Shown here: positions 32,730 to 40,325 of the stretch, in pieces
Position numbering within the stretch: the first letter of the stretch is position 1
Layout: every line of letters starts with the position of its first letter
DNA from: Oscillospiraceae bacterium
Lineage (GTDB): Bacteria > Bacillota > Clostridia > Oscillospirales > Oscillospiraceae
Direction: 5' to 3'
Assembly (NCBI GenBank): GCA_017516925.1
Contig: JAFXAQ010000007.1
Coordinates: 1 to 50,125, forward strand
Length of the DNA stretch: 50,125 bases
Made by a program: the position numbers and the translations under genes
Notes under the pieces: model-generated
The model's input: only the letters and a program-made list of their open reading frames with translations
Databases searched by the model: none
What the model was told of the DNA's origin: nothing

Positions 32730-33503
32730 ATGGAGGATCGCTTTCAGGGGATGGTAATCCGCAGCATGTTCAAGGACCATTCCGTGGGAGGTAGCCGCAC
32801 AATGAACGGTCGGAACTTCCACGGCTTCTTGATAAAGCTGCAGGGGGAAACAGAGTATTTTGACGGAGAAAGTATTTTGCTGCTGTCTCCGGGGGATATT
32901 CTGTTTGTGCCCCAATATGCCAGCTACGCAATCCGGGAGGTGACCCCGGGCTATTCCTGCGTGGTGAACTTTGACGGCTGTGCCGGCTGGGAGAAGATGC
33001 AAAAGCTTTCCGTTCCGGCGGGTGTGGATGCAGAGGCCTTTGCGGAAAAGCTGTATCGGCGCTGGCAAAAGGAGGACAGCATTTACGGCGTGCTGTCTCA
33101 GCTGTACGGGCTTTTGGACAAAGCTGCCGCCGCTGCCCGGACAAAGGAATACCTGTCCCCGGGGGAACGGCAGTTTTTACAGCCGGTTATGGATTATTTG
33201 AAAGAAAACCTGACAGACCCGGGGCTGCAGATTTCTGCTTTGGCAGGCAAAGCCGGTGTCAGCGAAACCTATCTGCGACGGATTTTTAAGAAGAAATACG
33301 GACTGTCCCCGGCAGGCTATATTACCCGGGAACGGATGCGTCAAGCCAAAAATCTCCTGGAAAGCGGAGAGGAAATGACCATACAGCAGGTGGCGCTGCA
33401 GGTAGGCTACCGGGACGCGCTGTACTTCAGCAGGACATTTCGAAAGCATTTCGGGGTCTCCCCTACGGAATATTACCGCCAATATATTCAAAACATCTTC
33501 TAA
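32730..33503 (+). CDS. AraC-family transcriptional regulator
   Basis: The 257-residue protein has an N-terminal cupin-like sensor domain (about 1-110, with LLLSPGDILFVPQYASYAI) and a C-terminal double HTH (about 155-257, DPGLQISALAGKAGVSETYLRRIFKKKYG and the second helix pair ending FRKHFGVSPTEY). It probably senses a sugar or sugar acid and activates the divergent three-gene operon. The start is ATG 32730, behind GGGGGTG. Confidence 0.92.
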   Translation: MEDRFQGMVIRSMFKDHSVGGSRTMNGRNFHGFLIKLQGETEYFDGESILLLSPGDILFVPQYASYAIREVTPGYSCVVNFDGCAGWEKMQKLSVPAGVDAEAFAEKLYRRWQKEDSIYGVLSQLYGLLDKAAAAARTKEYLSPGERQFLQPVMDYLKENLTDPGLQISALAGKAGVSETYLRRIFKKKYGLSPAGYITRERMRQAKNLLESGEEMTIQQVALQVGYRDALYFSRTFRKHFGVSPTEYYRQYIQNIF

Positions 33504-33550
33504 AATTGTACCGCAACTGGAAGAAAAGTCAATGCACCAGACGAAACATA

Positions 33551-33577
33551 TGGACAAAACGAAACAAAAATTGTCCA
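33551..33577. repeat. Inverted repeat after the AraC gene
   Basis: TGGACAA (33551-33557) and TTGTCCA (33571-33577) enclose 13 A-rich bases. Its T tract is poor, so it is only a weak terminator candidate for the AraC gene. Confidence 0.4.
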
Positions 33578-33611
33578 GAGGTCATAGAAGCCCCAAATCG
33601 TCAAAACACAA
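33577..33611 (+). repeat. Short copy of the dispersed AGCCCCAAA...TCAAAACAC element
   Basis: This copy starts like the full element at 36321 (AGAGGTCATAGAAGCCCCAAA) and then passes directly to TCGTCAAAACACAA, lacking the central hairpin. Its last 23 bases (33589-33611) are identical to 47252-47274. Confidence 0.7.
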
Positions 33612-33665
33612 CGATATTGAAAGACAAGCTGCTGGTATTAAGTTGTCATAGAATTTTATAGCGCT

Positions 33666-33691
33666 AAAAAAGAGCTGGCAGTTGCCAGCTC
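33666..33691 (-). terminator. Terminator of the CapA-like gene
   Basis: GAGCTGGCA (33672-33680) pairs with TGCCAGCTC (33683-33691), with a T6 tract on the minus strand. Confidence 0.88.
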
Positions 33692-33692
33692 C

Positions 33693-34925
33693 TTATTTTC
33701 CTGCTATACGGGCTTCAATGCGTGTCAGGGCATATGCCATAGCTTCATAGGTTTCCGGAGTAACCTTTCCCAGGAAGCTGTCGTCATAGGCCTTCATAGC
33801 CGGGGCAATCCGCACAACCCGCAAAGGCTGCTCCGCCTCTGCTACAGTGAAGATAGGGGTATAGGTGTAATTGGTAATCTGGGTCTGTCCGGTGGTGCCG
33901 CTTTTGGTGATTTCCAGCTCCAGAATGATGGAGTACTCCGAGCCTGCCTTTTGGGCATCGGAGAAGAAATCGCCCAGAGAATACGCAACAATTGTGCCGT
34001 TTTGGGGATTATAGTCAATTTTTTGCACGTAATGGGAGTGGGTACCCAAAATGGCGTCCACCCCTTTTTCCTGCAAGAGGGCGCAAATTTCCTGCTGGCT
34101 TTCGCTGATATTGTTGTTGTATTCGCTGCCCCAGTGGAGCATTGCCACAGTAATGTCCGGCTTTTCCTTGTTTACCGCATCCAAAATTTTGGTAATGCCC
34201 TCGGTATCCACCGCTTGATAGTCTGTGGAATAGTCGGTGTAGAGCAAATTGACGCAGCCGGCGTTGCCCTCCGGCAAAGCCATTCCGTCCATACCCTTGG
34301 TGAAGGCAACAAAGGCAATTTTAATGCCCTGAACCTCTTTCATAAGATAGCCTTTTTCCGCCCGGGCCTCTGCGGCGGAGGCATAAGCGCCCAGCGGCTC
34401 CAGACCGGCGCCTTTTAACGTGTGGATGGTCTTTGCCAGTCCGTCCATGCCTTTATAAATAGAATAGGAATTGGCAAGCTGGACGATGTCCACACCGGCA
34501 GCATCCAGCGCCTGCGCCAGCTCTGCCGGGGCAGAACGGTCAGCGCCATAGGGGGCGCCGTAAAAATTGCCCTCAAAATTCAATACACTGATATCCGCTT
34601 CCGACAAAACCGGAAGCACATCCATAAAGGCATTTGTATAGTCATAGGTGTTGCCGCCGGCGGCAACTACCTTTTCCGTCACGTTCAAATCACCGGCGGC
34701 AGCCAGACGGATTACCGTATCCGGCAGGGCGGTGGGGTCAGCGGTGGTTTGGGTGGGGGCTTCTGCGCCGGTGCGGGAGGAAATCAGGGCAACAGCCAGC
34801 GCCAAAACCAATACGGCCGCAACGGCAATTACCACAAAGCGGACAATGCGCTTCTGCTTTTTCTTCTGCCGCTGCTGCTGCCGCAGCTCCCGGCGTCTAT
34901 GCAGTTCTTCCGGGTCAATGGCCAT
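33693..34925 (-). CDS. CapA-family (PGA_cap) membrane-anchored protein
   Basis: The protein has 410 residues: a very basic N-terminus rich in Arg and Gln (8-28), one membrane segment (about 28-49), then a CapA-type metallophosphoesterase-like domain outside the membrane. Preserved motifs are AAAGDLNVTEKV (Asp79), SVLNFEGNF, MLHWGSEYNN, LGTHSHYVQ and YSLGDFFSD. The usual ANNHxxDxG metal-site motif reads ANSYSIYKG (151-159), so the Asn-His pair is lost. Relatives act in poly-gamma-glutamate capsule synthesis. With this change the protein may be catalytically altered. AAGGAGG lies before the ATG. It shares a divergent promoter region with the CYTH gene. Confidence 0.88.
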   Translation of the reverse strand: MAIDPEELHRRRELRQQQRQKKKQKRIVRFVVIAVAAVLVLALAVALISSRTGAEAPTQTTADPTALPDTVIRLAAAGDLNVTEKVVAAGGNTYDYTNAFMDVLPVLSEADISVLNFEGNFYGAPYGADRSAPAELAQALDAAGVDIVQLANSYSIYKGMDGLAKTIHTLKGAGLEPLGAYASAAEARAEKGYLMKEVQGIKIAFVAFTKGMDGMALPEGNAGCVNLLYTDYSTDYQAVDTEGITKILDAVNKEKPDITVAMLHWGSEYNNNISESQQEICALLQEKGVDAILGTHSHYVQKIDYNPQNGTIVAYSLGDFFSDAQKAGSEYSIILELEITKSGTTGQTQITNYTYTPIFTVAEAEQPLRVVRIAPAMKAYDDSFLGKVTPETYEAMAYALTRIEARIAGK

Positions 34926-34957
34926 AGTACCCCTCCTTCCTGATGATAGCTATCTCT

Positions 34958-34986
34958 ATTTTACACTATTTTATTCTCTTTGCCAA
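34958..34986 (-). promoter_or_regulatory. Promoter of the CapA-like gene
   Basis: On the minus strand TTGGCA (34981-34986) and TAAAAT (34958-34963) have a 17-base spacer. Confidence 0.7.
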
Positions 34987-35001
34987 GTACTAAATCTGTG
35001 G

Positions 35002-35030
35002 TTGCAAGCATACGTGTTGGGGTGTATAAT
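35002..35030 (+). promoter_or_regulatory. Promoter of the CYTH-exonuclease genes
   Basis: TTGCAA (35002-35007) and TATAAT (35025-35030) have a 17-base spacer, back-to-back with the CapA promoter and only 15 bases from its -35 box. Confidence 0.8.
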
Positions 35031-35048
35031 AACAAAAGGAGTGATAGT

Positions 35049-35621
35049 ATGGGCTTTGAATTCGAACTGAAGTTCCGGACAACACCGGAAACCCTGGAAA
35101 AAATCCGGGAGGCTTACCCCGGCGGTCAGGTGATACAGATGGAAACTGCCTACTATGATACACCGCAGGGCTGCCTCTCTGCAAAAAAATATACCCTGCG
35201 CCGGCGGCGGGAAAACGGGGAAAGCGTATGCACCCTAAAAACCCCCGGGGCTGGACCGCTGCGGGGCGAATTTGAGACCCGGTGTGAGAAAATCGAAGAC
35301 GCAATCCCGGAATTATGCAAACTAAGCGGAGCCGGGTTGCCCACAGCCGGACTGACAGAGGTTTGCGGCGCAAAATTTACCCGGTACGCAAAGGACGTGA
35401 CCCTGCCCGGCGGCACTCTGGAGCTTGCTGCAGACAAAGGTGTGCTGACAGGCGGCGGAAAGGAACAGCCCTTCTGGGAAATTGAGGTGGAGCTGAAAAG
35501 CGGCAGCCGGGAAAGCGTTGTGGTATTTGCAAAGGCGCTTTCCGAAAAATATGCTTTGGAAGCGGAAGAAAGAAGCAAATTCAAACGAGCATTGGAGCTG
35601 GCAAAATATGGCAGATTTTGA
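35049..35621 (+). CDS. CYTH-domain phosphatase-like protein
   Basis: The 190-residue protein is a single CYTH (triphosphate tunnel) domain. It has the N-terminal EFELKF signature (ExExK), TAYYDTPQGCLSAKKYTLRRRRENG with a basic cluster, and late strands WEIEVELKSG and a C-terminal SKFKRAL. These proteins hydrolyse triphosphate compounds (inorganic triphosphate, thiamine triphosphate) or make cAMP. No CHAD domain is fused. The start is ATG 35049, behind AAAGGAG. It overlaps the next gene by 14 bases. Confidence 0.9.
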   Translation: MGFEFELKFRTTPETLEKIREAYPGGQVIQMETAYYDTPQGCLSAKKYTLRRRRENGESVCTLKTPGAGPLRGEFETRCEKIEDAIPELCKLSGAGLPTAGLTEVCGAKFTRYAKDVTLPGGTLELAADKGVLTGGGKEQPFWEIEVELKSGSRESVVVFAKALSEKYALEAEERSKFKRALELAKYGRF

Positions 35622-36297
35622 AACATTATTTTCCAAATATGACAGGCTGTTTTTGTTTGATACAGAAACCACAGGGTTGGACTATGCCCGGGATGAAATT
35701 ATTGAGTTTGCCGCAGTGGTGGTGGAAAATATAGGCGGCACAGCCACCATTGTGGAGGAATACGATGAGCTGATTACCCTGACGCCCGGAAATGTGGTGC
35801 CGCCCCAGATTGAAGCCCTCACCGGCATTACCACTGAGGATATCCGGCAAAGGGGCATTCCCAAGGGGCAGGTGTGTCAGGATATTGCCCGGATGCTGAC
35901 GGAAAATACCCTGCTGCTGGCATACAATGCCCATTTTGATTTGAGCTTTTTGTATTACCTGTTGCTGCGAAACGGCGACCCCTGTATCCTCAAAGGCAAG
36001 GATAAGCTGGACCTGCTGACGGTGTATAAGGACCGGAAGCCCTACCCCCACAAGCTGTGCCATGCCATTGAAAGCTACGGTTTGTCCGGGCAGGTGGTAA
36101 ACTCTCACCGGGCGGTGGATGATGTGGTGGCTACCGTGGCGGTGATGAAGGCAATGGAGCAGGAAAAACCGGACCTTGAACGTTATGTAAACCTGTTTGG
36201 CTATAATCCCAAATACGGCATCTCCGGAAAAGCCATTGGTTCCATTACGTATAAGCCCCAAAAATTCGACCCACCCCAGCCCTTATACATAGAATAA
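35608..36297 (+). CDS. DnaQ-like DEDDh 3'-5' exonuclease
   Basis: The 229-residue protein has the four DEDDh motifs: FLFDTETTGLD (Asp18, Glu20), YNAHFDLSFL (Asp), and HRAVDDVVA (His and Asp). It resembles the epsilon proofreading subunit, and its C-terminal tail (YNPKYGISGKAIGSITYKPQ) is common in stand-alone Firmicutes exonucleases. It would remove 3' nucleotides from DNA or RNA in the cytosol. The start ATG 35608 lies inside the CYTH gene with GGAG upstream, so the two are translationally coupled. The last third of the intergenic region behind it holds repeats. Confidence 0.9.
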   Translation: MADFETLFSKYDRLFLFDTETTGLDYARDEIIEFAAVVVENIGGTATIVEEYDELITLTPGNVVPPQIEALTGITTEDIRQRGIPKGQVCQDIARMLTENTLLLAYNAHFDLSFLYYLLLRNGDPCILKGKDKLDLLTVYKDRKPYPHKLCHAIESYGLSGQVVNSHRAVDDVVATVAVMKAMEQEKPDLERYVNLFGYNPKYGISGKAIGSITYKPQKFDPPQPLYIE

Positions 36298-36320
36298 AAA
36301 TAGTTTTCTCGACAAGCGGG

Positions 36321-36430
36321 CAGAGGGTCAAGAAAGCCCCAAAGACAAGCAAACGGTCGGCGTAGGCGTACATAGGTACGTTAGTCCGACCGTTTGCGCA
36401 GTAAGTCAAAACACCTTGCGACAGCAAGCT
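36321..36430 (+). ncRNA. Dispersed structured element, full copy A
   Basis: About 110 bases. The 5' part CAGAGGGTCAAGAAAGCCCC leads to a 12-base perfect stem GCAAACGGTCGG (36349-36360) / CCGACCGTTTGC (36386-36397). The stem encloses an apical palindromic hairpin CGTAC-ATAG-GTACG. The 3' part reads AAGTCAAAACACCTTG and ends in a small CTTGC-GACA-GCAAG hairpin and T5. A second copy lies at 47392-47498 on the other strand with compensatory stem changes. Whether it is an expressed RNA or a mobile hairpin repeat is not known. Confidence 0.7.
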
Positions 36431-36433
36431 TTT

Positions 36434-36500
36434 TACCCCTCATCCGTCAAAAATCAAATAGATTTTTGCCACCTTCTCCCCGGGGAGAAGGCTTTTTTGC
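36434..36500. repeat. Double-hairpin interspersed repeat
   Basis: CCCTCATCCGTC leads to AAAAATCAAATAGATTTTT and then CCTTCTCCCC-GGGGAGAAGG followed by a T run. I recall similar sequence as a common interspersed repeat of gut Clostridia. The second hairpin with TTTTTT could terminate transcription arriving from the exonuclease gene. Confidence 0.6.
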
Positions 36501-36546
36501 AACAAAATTTTGTGTTTTGATGGTTTGGGGATTTATTGATACTCTG

Positions 36547-36577
36547 AAAATCCCTCTTGACAGGAGGGGATTTTTAT
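36547..36577 (+). terminator. Terminator-like hairpin enclosing the gntR -35 box
   Basis: AAAATCCCTC (36547-36556) pairs with GGAGGGGATTTT with one bulge and is followed by T residues. The loop contains the TTGACA of the gntR promoter. Confidence 0.55.
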
Positions 36578-36603
36578 TGTATGGTAACTGTACTAATACA
36601 GTT
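36557..36603 (+). promoter_or_regulatory. gntR promoter with adjoining operator palindrome
   Basis: TTGACA (36557-36562) and TATGGT (36580-36585) have a 17-base spacer. A perfect 7-4-7 palindrome, AACTGTA-CTAA-TACAGTT (36586-36603), begins right after the -10 box, where the GntR protein could repress its own operon. Confidence 0.75.
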
Positions 36604-36633
36604 CATACACTTCATACAGCAAGGAGGTTGCCT

Positions 36634-37005
36634 ATGGTACATTTGGACTACCGGGACGCAAGACCTATTTATGCCCAGCTGATTTCCGGCTTTCAGGAGC
36701 AGATTGTATCCGGCATTTTGCAGCCGGGAGATAAGCTGCCCTCGGTGCGGGAGCTGGCAGGACAGCTGGCAATCAATCCCAACACCATTCAGCGGGCATA
36801 TCGGGAGTTAGAGCACGACGGCTGGATTGCCACGGTGGCAGGCAAGGGCTGTTTTGTGTGCGATGTGCCCCAAAAGGAAGAAACGGAAGATTGGCTCGCC
36901 CAATTTGATAAAGCGGTGGCGGCACTGCTGAAAACCGGAATGACCCGGGAGGAGCTTATGAAACGATTGGAAAAAGGAGGAAATGAAAATGCTGGAAGTT
37001 TGTAA
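36634..37005 (+). CDS. GntR-family regulator, YtrA type
   Basis: The 123-residue protein has a winged-helix GntR domain (about 8-75, PIYAQLISGFQEQIVSGILQPGDKLPSVRELA, INPNTIQRAYRELEHDGWI) and a short C-terminal helix without a ligand domain, typical of the YtrA subfamily that controls ABC transporter operons. The start is ATG 36634, behind AAGGAGG; the frame is open further upstream through repeat sequence, but no ribosome site exists there. It overlaps the ABC ATPase gene by 17 bases. Confidence 0.93.
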   Translation: MVHLDYRDARPIYAQLISGFQEQIVSGILQPGDKLPSVRELAGQLAINPNTIQRAYRELEHDGWIATVAGKGCFVCDVPQKEETEDWLAQFDKAVAALLKTGMTREELMKRLEKGGNENAGSL

Positions 37006-37870
37006 TCTGACCAAAACCTTTGGTAGTTTTAAGGCGCTGGATGATTTGTCTATGACCGTTCCCAAGGGTGCGGTGTACGGCTTGGTGGGTCCTAATGGCG
37101 CAGGTAAGTCAACTGCCATCCGCCATATCACCGGCGTTTACCGCCCGGACTGCGGAACGGTGCGTATGGATGGGGTATCTGTGTATGAGGTGCCGTCCAT
37201 TAAAAGAAGAATGGGCTACATTCCCGACGATATTTTCTTCTTCCCATCTGCAAGCATCGAGGATATGTGCGATTTTTACCGGGGCATTTACCCCCAGTTT
37301 GATATGGATTTGTATCACCGGCTGTTCGACGTGTTCCAGCTGCCGAAGAAATCCCCTATCCGCCGGTTTTCCAAGGGTATGCAAAAGCAGGCGGCATTTC
37401 ACCTGAGCATTTGCACCCGTCCGGATATGCTGATTTTAGACGAGCCGGTGGACGGTCTGGACCCGGTGATGCGGCGGCAGGTGTGGAGCATTATTCTCTC
37501 CGAGGTTGCCCAGCGGGAGACCACGGTGCTGATTTCCTCCCATAACCTCCGGGAGCTGGAGGATATCTGCGACCACGTGGGTATTATGGACAAGGGCAAA
37601 ATGCTGCTGGAGCGTTCCTTGGAGGATATGCAGGGCACCACCGTGAAGCTGCAAATCGTGGGTGAGGCTCCGGAAAACCTGGAGATTTTGCACGAAAGCA
37701 GCTCCGGCAGGCTGAAAACCCTGGTGGTCCGGGGCTCTGCGGAGGAGGTTGCCGCCAAGGTGCAGACCACAAGTCCTGCCTACTTTGATGTTTTGCCCCT
37801 GTCACTGGAGGAAATCTTCATTTACGAATTGGGCGGCGTGGACTACGAAGTGAAAAACATCGTCCTGTGA
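36989..37870 (+). CDS. ABC transporter ATP-binding protein
   Basis: The 293-residue ATPase has Walker A GPNGAGKS (about 37-44), a signature region FSKGMQKQAAFHLS in place of LSGGQ, Walker B MLILDEP and switch His in LISSHNLRELEDI. A C-terminal extension (about 215-293) is typical of YtrB/EcsA-like export ATPases. It powers the permease encoded 14 bases downstream. The start is ATG 36989, eight bases after AGGAGG; the ATG two codons upstream is too close to that site. Confidence 0.93.
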   Translation: MLEVCNLTKTFGSFKALDDLSMTVPKGAVYGLVGPNGAGKSTAIRHITGVYRPDCGTVRMDGVSVYEVPSIKRRMGYIPDDIFFFPSASIEDMCDFYRGIYPQFDMDLYHRLFDVFQLPKKSPIRRFSKGMQKQAAFHLSICTRPDMLILDEPVDGLDPVMRRQVWSIILSEVAQRETTVLISSHNLRELEDICDHVGIMDKGKMLLERSLEDMQGTTVKLQIVGEAPENLEILHESSSGRLKTLVVRGSAEEVAAKVQTTSPAYFDVLPLSLEEIFIYELGGVDYEVKNIVL

Positions 37871-37884
37871 GAAAGGAGAAGGCT

Positions 37885-39705
37885 ATGAAAGGAAAGTATT
37901 TCAGCGGAACGGTCCTGAAAAAGGACATTACCCGCTTTGCCCCCATTTGGGGTCTTTACACCGTGTTTATGCTCATATTCCTGTTCTTTTTGTGGGATGT
38001 GGACCGGAATGAATTTGCCACCAGCGCGCCCCAGATTATGGCGATGATGGGCGTATTGAATCTGGCATATGCCGGGATTGCCGCAATTATGCTTTTTGGT
38101 GACTTGTTCCAGAGCCGGATGTGCAATGCCCTCCACGCTATGCCTCTGCGCCGGGAAGGCTGGTTTTTGACCCACCTGACGGCAGGGTTGCTCTTTAGCG
38201 CAGCGCCGAACCTTTTGGGGGCGGTGCTGGCAGGTATGATGCTGGAAAGAATGGCATTTCTGGCATATGTGTGGCTGGCAATGGTGCTGCTGAGTTACGT
38301 GTTCTTTTTCGGCGTGGCGGCATTTAGCTGTATGTGCGCCGGTAACCGGCTGGGCGCAGTGGCGATTTATGCCATTATCAATTTTCTGGCGGTGGTGGTC
38401 ACCTTCTTCGTGCAGGTGTTCTATGTGCCGTTGCTGTACGGTGTGGAGCTGGATATTTTCTCCTATTACAGCCTGAGCCCTGTGGTTGCCATTACCCAGA
38501 GCAGCTATGTGAATGTGGACTGGGTTAACCAGGAGGCGGTGTTCCGGGGATTCTACGGGAGCCATTGGCAGCATTTGTTTATTACCTTTGCCGTGGGTGT
38601 GGTATTTTTGGCGCTGGCGGTGCTGATTTACCGGAAACGGCAGCTGGAAAGCGCCGGAGATTTTGTGGCGGCAAAGCCTGCAGCGCCCATTTTCCTGGTG
38701 GTATTTTCCCTGTGCGCCGGGGCGGTGCTGTACCTGATTGCCGATGAGCTCGCCGGAAGCTCGGCAAAATATCTGTTTTTGATGCTGGGCATTGCCATCG
38801 GCTTCTTTACGGGACAAATGCTCCTGAACCGCCGGGTCAATGTGTTCAATAAGAAGGTGTTCCTGCAATTTGGTATTTTGACGGTCGCCTTTGCCTTCTC
38901 CTTAAGCATCACAGCGGCAGACCCCCTGGGTATTACCCGGTACGTGCCCAAAACGGAGGATGTGGCGGCGGTGTGGATTAGCCCCTATCCCTCCTGGAAT
39001 TTCCGCAGCGGAGAAAATATTCTCACCCTGGATGAAGCGGAGGAAGTGGAGGAAATTACCCAGCTGCACCGGGAGATTGCATACAGCCGTCCGGCAGGAG
39101 AGAGTATGACGGTGAATATGAAATACTTCCTTACCTCCGGAAAGCAAGTGACCCGGCAGTATCAAATCGGCGCAGACACCACCTGGGGACAGACCCTGAA
39201 AACCTACTATAACACGCCGGAATGTGTTTTCGGCACTGAGGACACCTACAAAATGCTGGAAAACACCATTATGATTGAGGGCTGGCCCTATACCGATGAA
39301 TATGGGCTTCCTTATGTATCTATGGTGCTGAAAAACAGCATACAGGAGGAGTACTATGGGGAACTGGATGATAAAGCTGGGCACAATGCGAAAGTGTTTG
39401 CTCTGCTGACGGATAACCGGTTCAACAAGGAGCCAATCATTATGGGGCTGGTAGATGCCATCAAAAAGGACTGCGCCGAGGGCAATATGGCGCAGGTTTG
39501 GGATTACCACCAGTTTGACCAGGAGGTCGGCTACCTGGCTTTTGAATACTACGACGAGTTTGGAGAGCTTGACCGGCGAACCATCAATATCTTTGCCAGC
39601 AGTACAAATACCATAGAATATTTGAAGAGCCTGCCGGCAATGAATATGGAGTCATGGGACAGCGAAACAGCAGAAGCCGAGCCCACAGAACCGGCGGAGC
39701 TTTAA
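37885..39705 (+). CDS. ABC-2-type permease with large C-terminal extracytoplasmic domain
   Basis: The 606-residue protein has about eight membrane segments in residues 20-350: an early one after KKDITRFAPIWGLYTVFML, more near 55-75, 100-200, 240-260, 275-300 and 320-350. A mostly hydrophilic region of about 250 residues follows (EEVEEITQLHREIAYSRPAGE and later). The latter probably faces outside. Together with the upstream ATPase and YtrA-type regulator it forms an exporter like the cell-envelope-stress transporters of Firmicutes. The cargo is unknown. A strong terminator follows. Confidence 0.82.
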   Translation: MKGKYFSGTVLKKDITRFAPIWGLYTVFMLIFLFFLWDVDRNEFATSAPQIMAMMGVLNLAYAGIAAIMLFGDLFQSRMCNALHAMPLRREGWFLTHLTAGLLFSAAPNLLGAVLAGMMLERMAFLAYVWLAMVLLSYVFFFGVAAFSCMCAGNRLGAVAIYAIINFLAVVVTFFVQVFYVPLLYGVELDIFSYYSLSPVVAITQSSYVNVDWVNQEAVFRGFYGSHWQHLFITFAVGVVFLALAVLIYRKRQLESAGDFVAAKPAAPIFLVVFSLCAGAVLYLIADELAGSSAKYLFLMLGIAIGFFTGQMLLNRRVNVFNKKVFLQFGILTVAFAFSLSITAADPLGITRYVPKTEDVAAVWISPYPSWNFRSGENILTLDEAEEVEEITQLHREIAYSRPAGESMTVNMKYFLTSGKQVTRQYQIGADTTWGQTLKTYYNTPECVFGTEDTYKMLENTIMIEGWPYTDEYGLPYVSMVLKNSIQEEYYGELDDKAGHNAKVFALLTDNRFNKEPIIMGLVDAIKKDCAEGNMAQVWDYHQFDQEVGYLAFEYYDEFGELDRRTINIFASSTNTIEYLKSLPAMNMESWDSETAEAEPTEPAEL

Positions 39706-39740
39706 AAAATGGGACTGCCATCGGCAGTCCCAAAATTTTT
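39704..39740 (+). terminator. Terminator of the gntR-ABC operon
   Basis: TGGGACTGCC (39710-39719) pairs with GGCAGTCCCA (39723-39732), followed by AAATTTTTG. Confidence 0.9.
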
Positions 39741-39741
39741 G

Positions 39742-39769
39742 TTGAAAAACCTGAGTGTTATGATATACT
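39742..39769 (+). promoter_or_regulatory. Probable promoter of the SH3-domain gene
   Basis: TTGAAA (39742-39747) and TATACT (39764-39769) have a 16-base spacer, 30 bases before the GTG start. Confidence 0.6.
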
Positions 39770-39799
39770 GGAAATATCTACACAAAAGGAGGTTTTTTT

Positions 39800-40321
39800 G
39801 TGGCAAATTGCAGTGGTTGTCCCTATCGTTGGCACGATAGTGATTGTGAGTATTGCTCCGCTAAGGGCGATGAAATTATCGACTCTAAAAGTTATTCCAA
39901 GGAAACCTGCGGTATCTACAAGGCGTATAAAGAAAGCCAGGGCTCCGGCAGTTCTTCCTCCTCCGGCAGTTCCTCTTCCTCCTCCAGCAGCTATTCTTCC
40001 TCCGGCAACGGCGGCTGTATCGGTTGTGCTGTAGTGATTGTGATCCTTGCGCTGATCCTGACGCTTATATCCACCGGCACGCTGTCCTTTGGTAAAACAA
40101 AGCCGAATAAAATTTCGACCACTGGCCAAACGGCTGTTGTTTATAACGTAGACGAAGCGGCCAATATGCGGGATAAGCCAGGCGGTGACAATAAGCTGAT
40201 TACCTCCATTCCCAAGGGCGAAACTGTGGAAATTGTGGATAAAAGTGGTAAGTGGTGGCTGGTCAAATACGGCGAATATGAAGGCTACTGCAACTCCAAA
40301 TATCTGGACATTCAGGATTGA
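39800..40321 (+). CDS. Cys-rich, Ser-rich-linker membrane protein with SH3-like domain
   Basis: The protein has 173 residues and starts at GTG behind AAAGGAGG. The N-terminal module (1-40) has Cys-x2-Cys, Cys-x2-Cys and a further Cys plus His (CSGCPYRWHDSDCEYC), suggesting a small zinc-binding unit. A low-complexity Ser/Gly run (about 47-71) is followed by one membrane segment (about 74-95) and a C-terminal bacterial SH3-like domain (about 107-170) with AANMRDKPGGDNKLI, GETVEIVDKSGKWWLVKYG and GYCNSKYL. The topology would place the Cys module inside and the SH3 domain outside, touching the wall. I do not know a named family with this order. Confidence 0.8.
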   Translation: MANCSGCPYRWHDSDCEYCSAKGDEIIDSKSYSKETCGIYKAYKESQGSGSSSSSGSSSSSSSSYSSSGNGGCIGCAVVIVILALILTLISTGTLSFGKTKPNKISTTGQTAVVYNVDEAANMRDKPGGDNKLITSIPKGETVEIVDKSGKWWLVKYGEYEGYCNSKYLDIQD

Positions 40322-40325
40322 TAAT

